Origin: Xylocopa sonorina
Taxonomy: Eukaryota > Arthropoda > Insecta > Hymenoptera > Apidae
Assembly: GCF_050948175.1 (NCBI RefSeq)
Contig: NC_135200.1
Location: forward strand, 2,170,001 to 2,234,000
DNA: 64,000 nt
Reading direction: 5' to 3'
Shown here: one piece after another, positions 63,285 to 64,000 of the stretch
Numbering within the stretch: position 1 is the stretch's first letter
Layout: every line of letters begins with the position of its first letter
The notes under the pieces: generated by a model
What the model saw: the letters and a program-made list of their open reading frames with translations, nothing else
Told to the model about the DNA's origin: nothing
Databases searched by the model: none
Position numbers and translations under genes: made by a program

Positions 63285-64000
63285 TTCTGTAAGGGAATTT
63301 TATTATAAAATGTGCGTAAACAAGAATTTGTATTCCAAATTTTTGAATTATAATTACTAACTTAAAGCATATAAGAAATTATTTCATAATCACACAAATG
63401 TATGTGACATGAAAAGTAAGCGATACGTGTGAGATAGCACTATGTAATGACAATTTACGGAAAATCCGTCGAAATTTGTTGTAGATAGTATGCGTTTAAA
63501 TTAGTAAACACAGTTTTGAACAGTTCAGTCAGTTTTGAAAATTCAGTGTCTAGGGGAAAACACTACGTTTATTTAAATTACTATGCACATAATCTATTCA
63601 TTCACGACGTAGAGTAAAACATAACAATAATGGCGGCGCCATTGGTTTATTTTTTTATATCGATTTCATTTATAAGCAAATCGATTTTTTAAGAGAAAAT
63701 CGAATCGATTTAGAAAAAATAGCAATTTATTGAAACAGTCTTTAAATGATTTTCCTGTTTAGTTGTAATAATTTTACAATTTAAAAGTTTTATTCGAAAT
63801 ATTTAAAGTAACTGAAAATAATTGAAATAATATTCTTGTCTACTTGCGCAGTGCAAATTGTAATACCGAAGTCGAATGAGACCACAACTTTTTTCTCTGT
63901 TGTCGCGATTCAATAATCGTCTCGAATCCGCAGATTTGCTGGTCTATAAATTCCACTAGAAATCCAGTCTCTGGGCTCTGTAGAGATGGAAGTGGCTCCA
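63285..64000. promoter_or_regulatory. SMARCAL1 5' flank and window edge
   Basis: Contains ATGGCGGCGCC near 63631, resembling YY1-type promoter elements, in an otherwise AT-rich setting. An ATG at 63986 (reading M-E-V-A-P to the edge) may be the first codon of a plus-strand gene that continues beyond the window, but five codons cannot show this. Confidence 0.35.

Overview
This window is insect nuclear DNA, most likely from a hymenopteran (bee, wasp or ant). The sequence is AT-rich, genes are dense, introns are short (often 60-150 nt) with GT-AG borders, and every recognised protein is a conserved animal gene. The exact species cannot be read from the sequence.

From left to right: the 3' part of an ORP5/8-type lipid-transfer protein gene (+, 99-4395); a small uncharacterised gene (+, 6682-7283); asteroid, an XPG-like nuclease (-, 7354-9663); a decayed DNA transposon with 8-bp target duplications carrying a broken THAP reading frame (9824-11558); CCS, the copper chaperone for SOD1 (-, 12601-13844); SS18/SSXT (+, 14940-17619); a POGLUT2/3-type ER glycosyltransferase (-, 18961-21015); FBXO42 (+, 21969-24200); SYF1/XAB2 (-, 24578-28345); PDCD10/CCM3 (+, 29014-30081); ARPC5 (-, 30658-31377); a small CS-domain protein (+, 31933-32751); mitoguardin/Miga (-, 34414-59770); protein unzipped (+, 5' exon near 39.2-39.4 kb, coding 53365-56406), nested inside a 22.5-kb Miga intron; and SMARCAL1 (-, 60355-63284). 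From CCS to PDCD10 the genes alternate in orientation, giving divergent promoter pairs (CCS/SS18, POGLUT/FBXO42, SYF1/PDCD10, ARPC5/CS protein) and closely spaced convergent 3' ends.

The genes do not form a pathway. They are housekeeping or developmental genes: lipid transfer at membrane contacts (ORP, Miga), chromatin and DNA repair (SS18, SMARCAL1, asteroid), splicing (SYF1), actin (ARPC5), secretory glycosylation, copper delivery, and cell adhesion (unzipped). ORP5/8 and Miga both act at ER contact sites, but their co-occurrence here looks like chance.

Most notable: (1) a U12-type intron in ARPC5 with an ATATCCTTT donor and TTCCTTAA branch site whose only frame-preserving ends are AT-AA; (2) unzipped reads as signal peptide, DM9-like module, aerolysin/natterin-like beta module, Ser/Thr stalk and GPI signal; (3) a gene nested on the opposite strand within a giant Miga intron; (4) a decayed THAP transposon whose two lesions are both G-to-A; (5) a GC-AG intron directly before the ORP signature motif; (6) a one-base frameshift at an A5 run in the first Miga exon. 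No CRISPR array, rRNA or tRNA gene was recognised.
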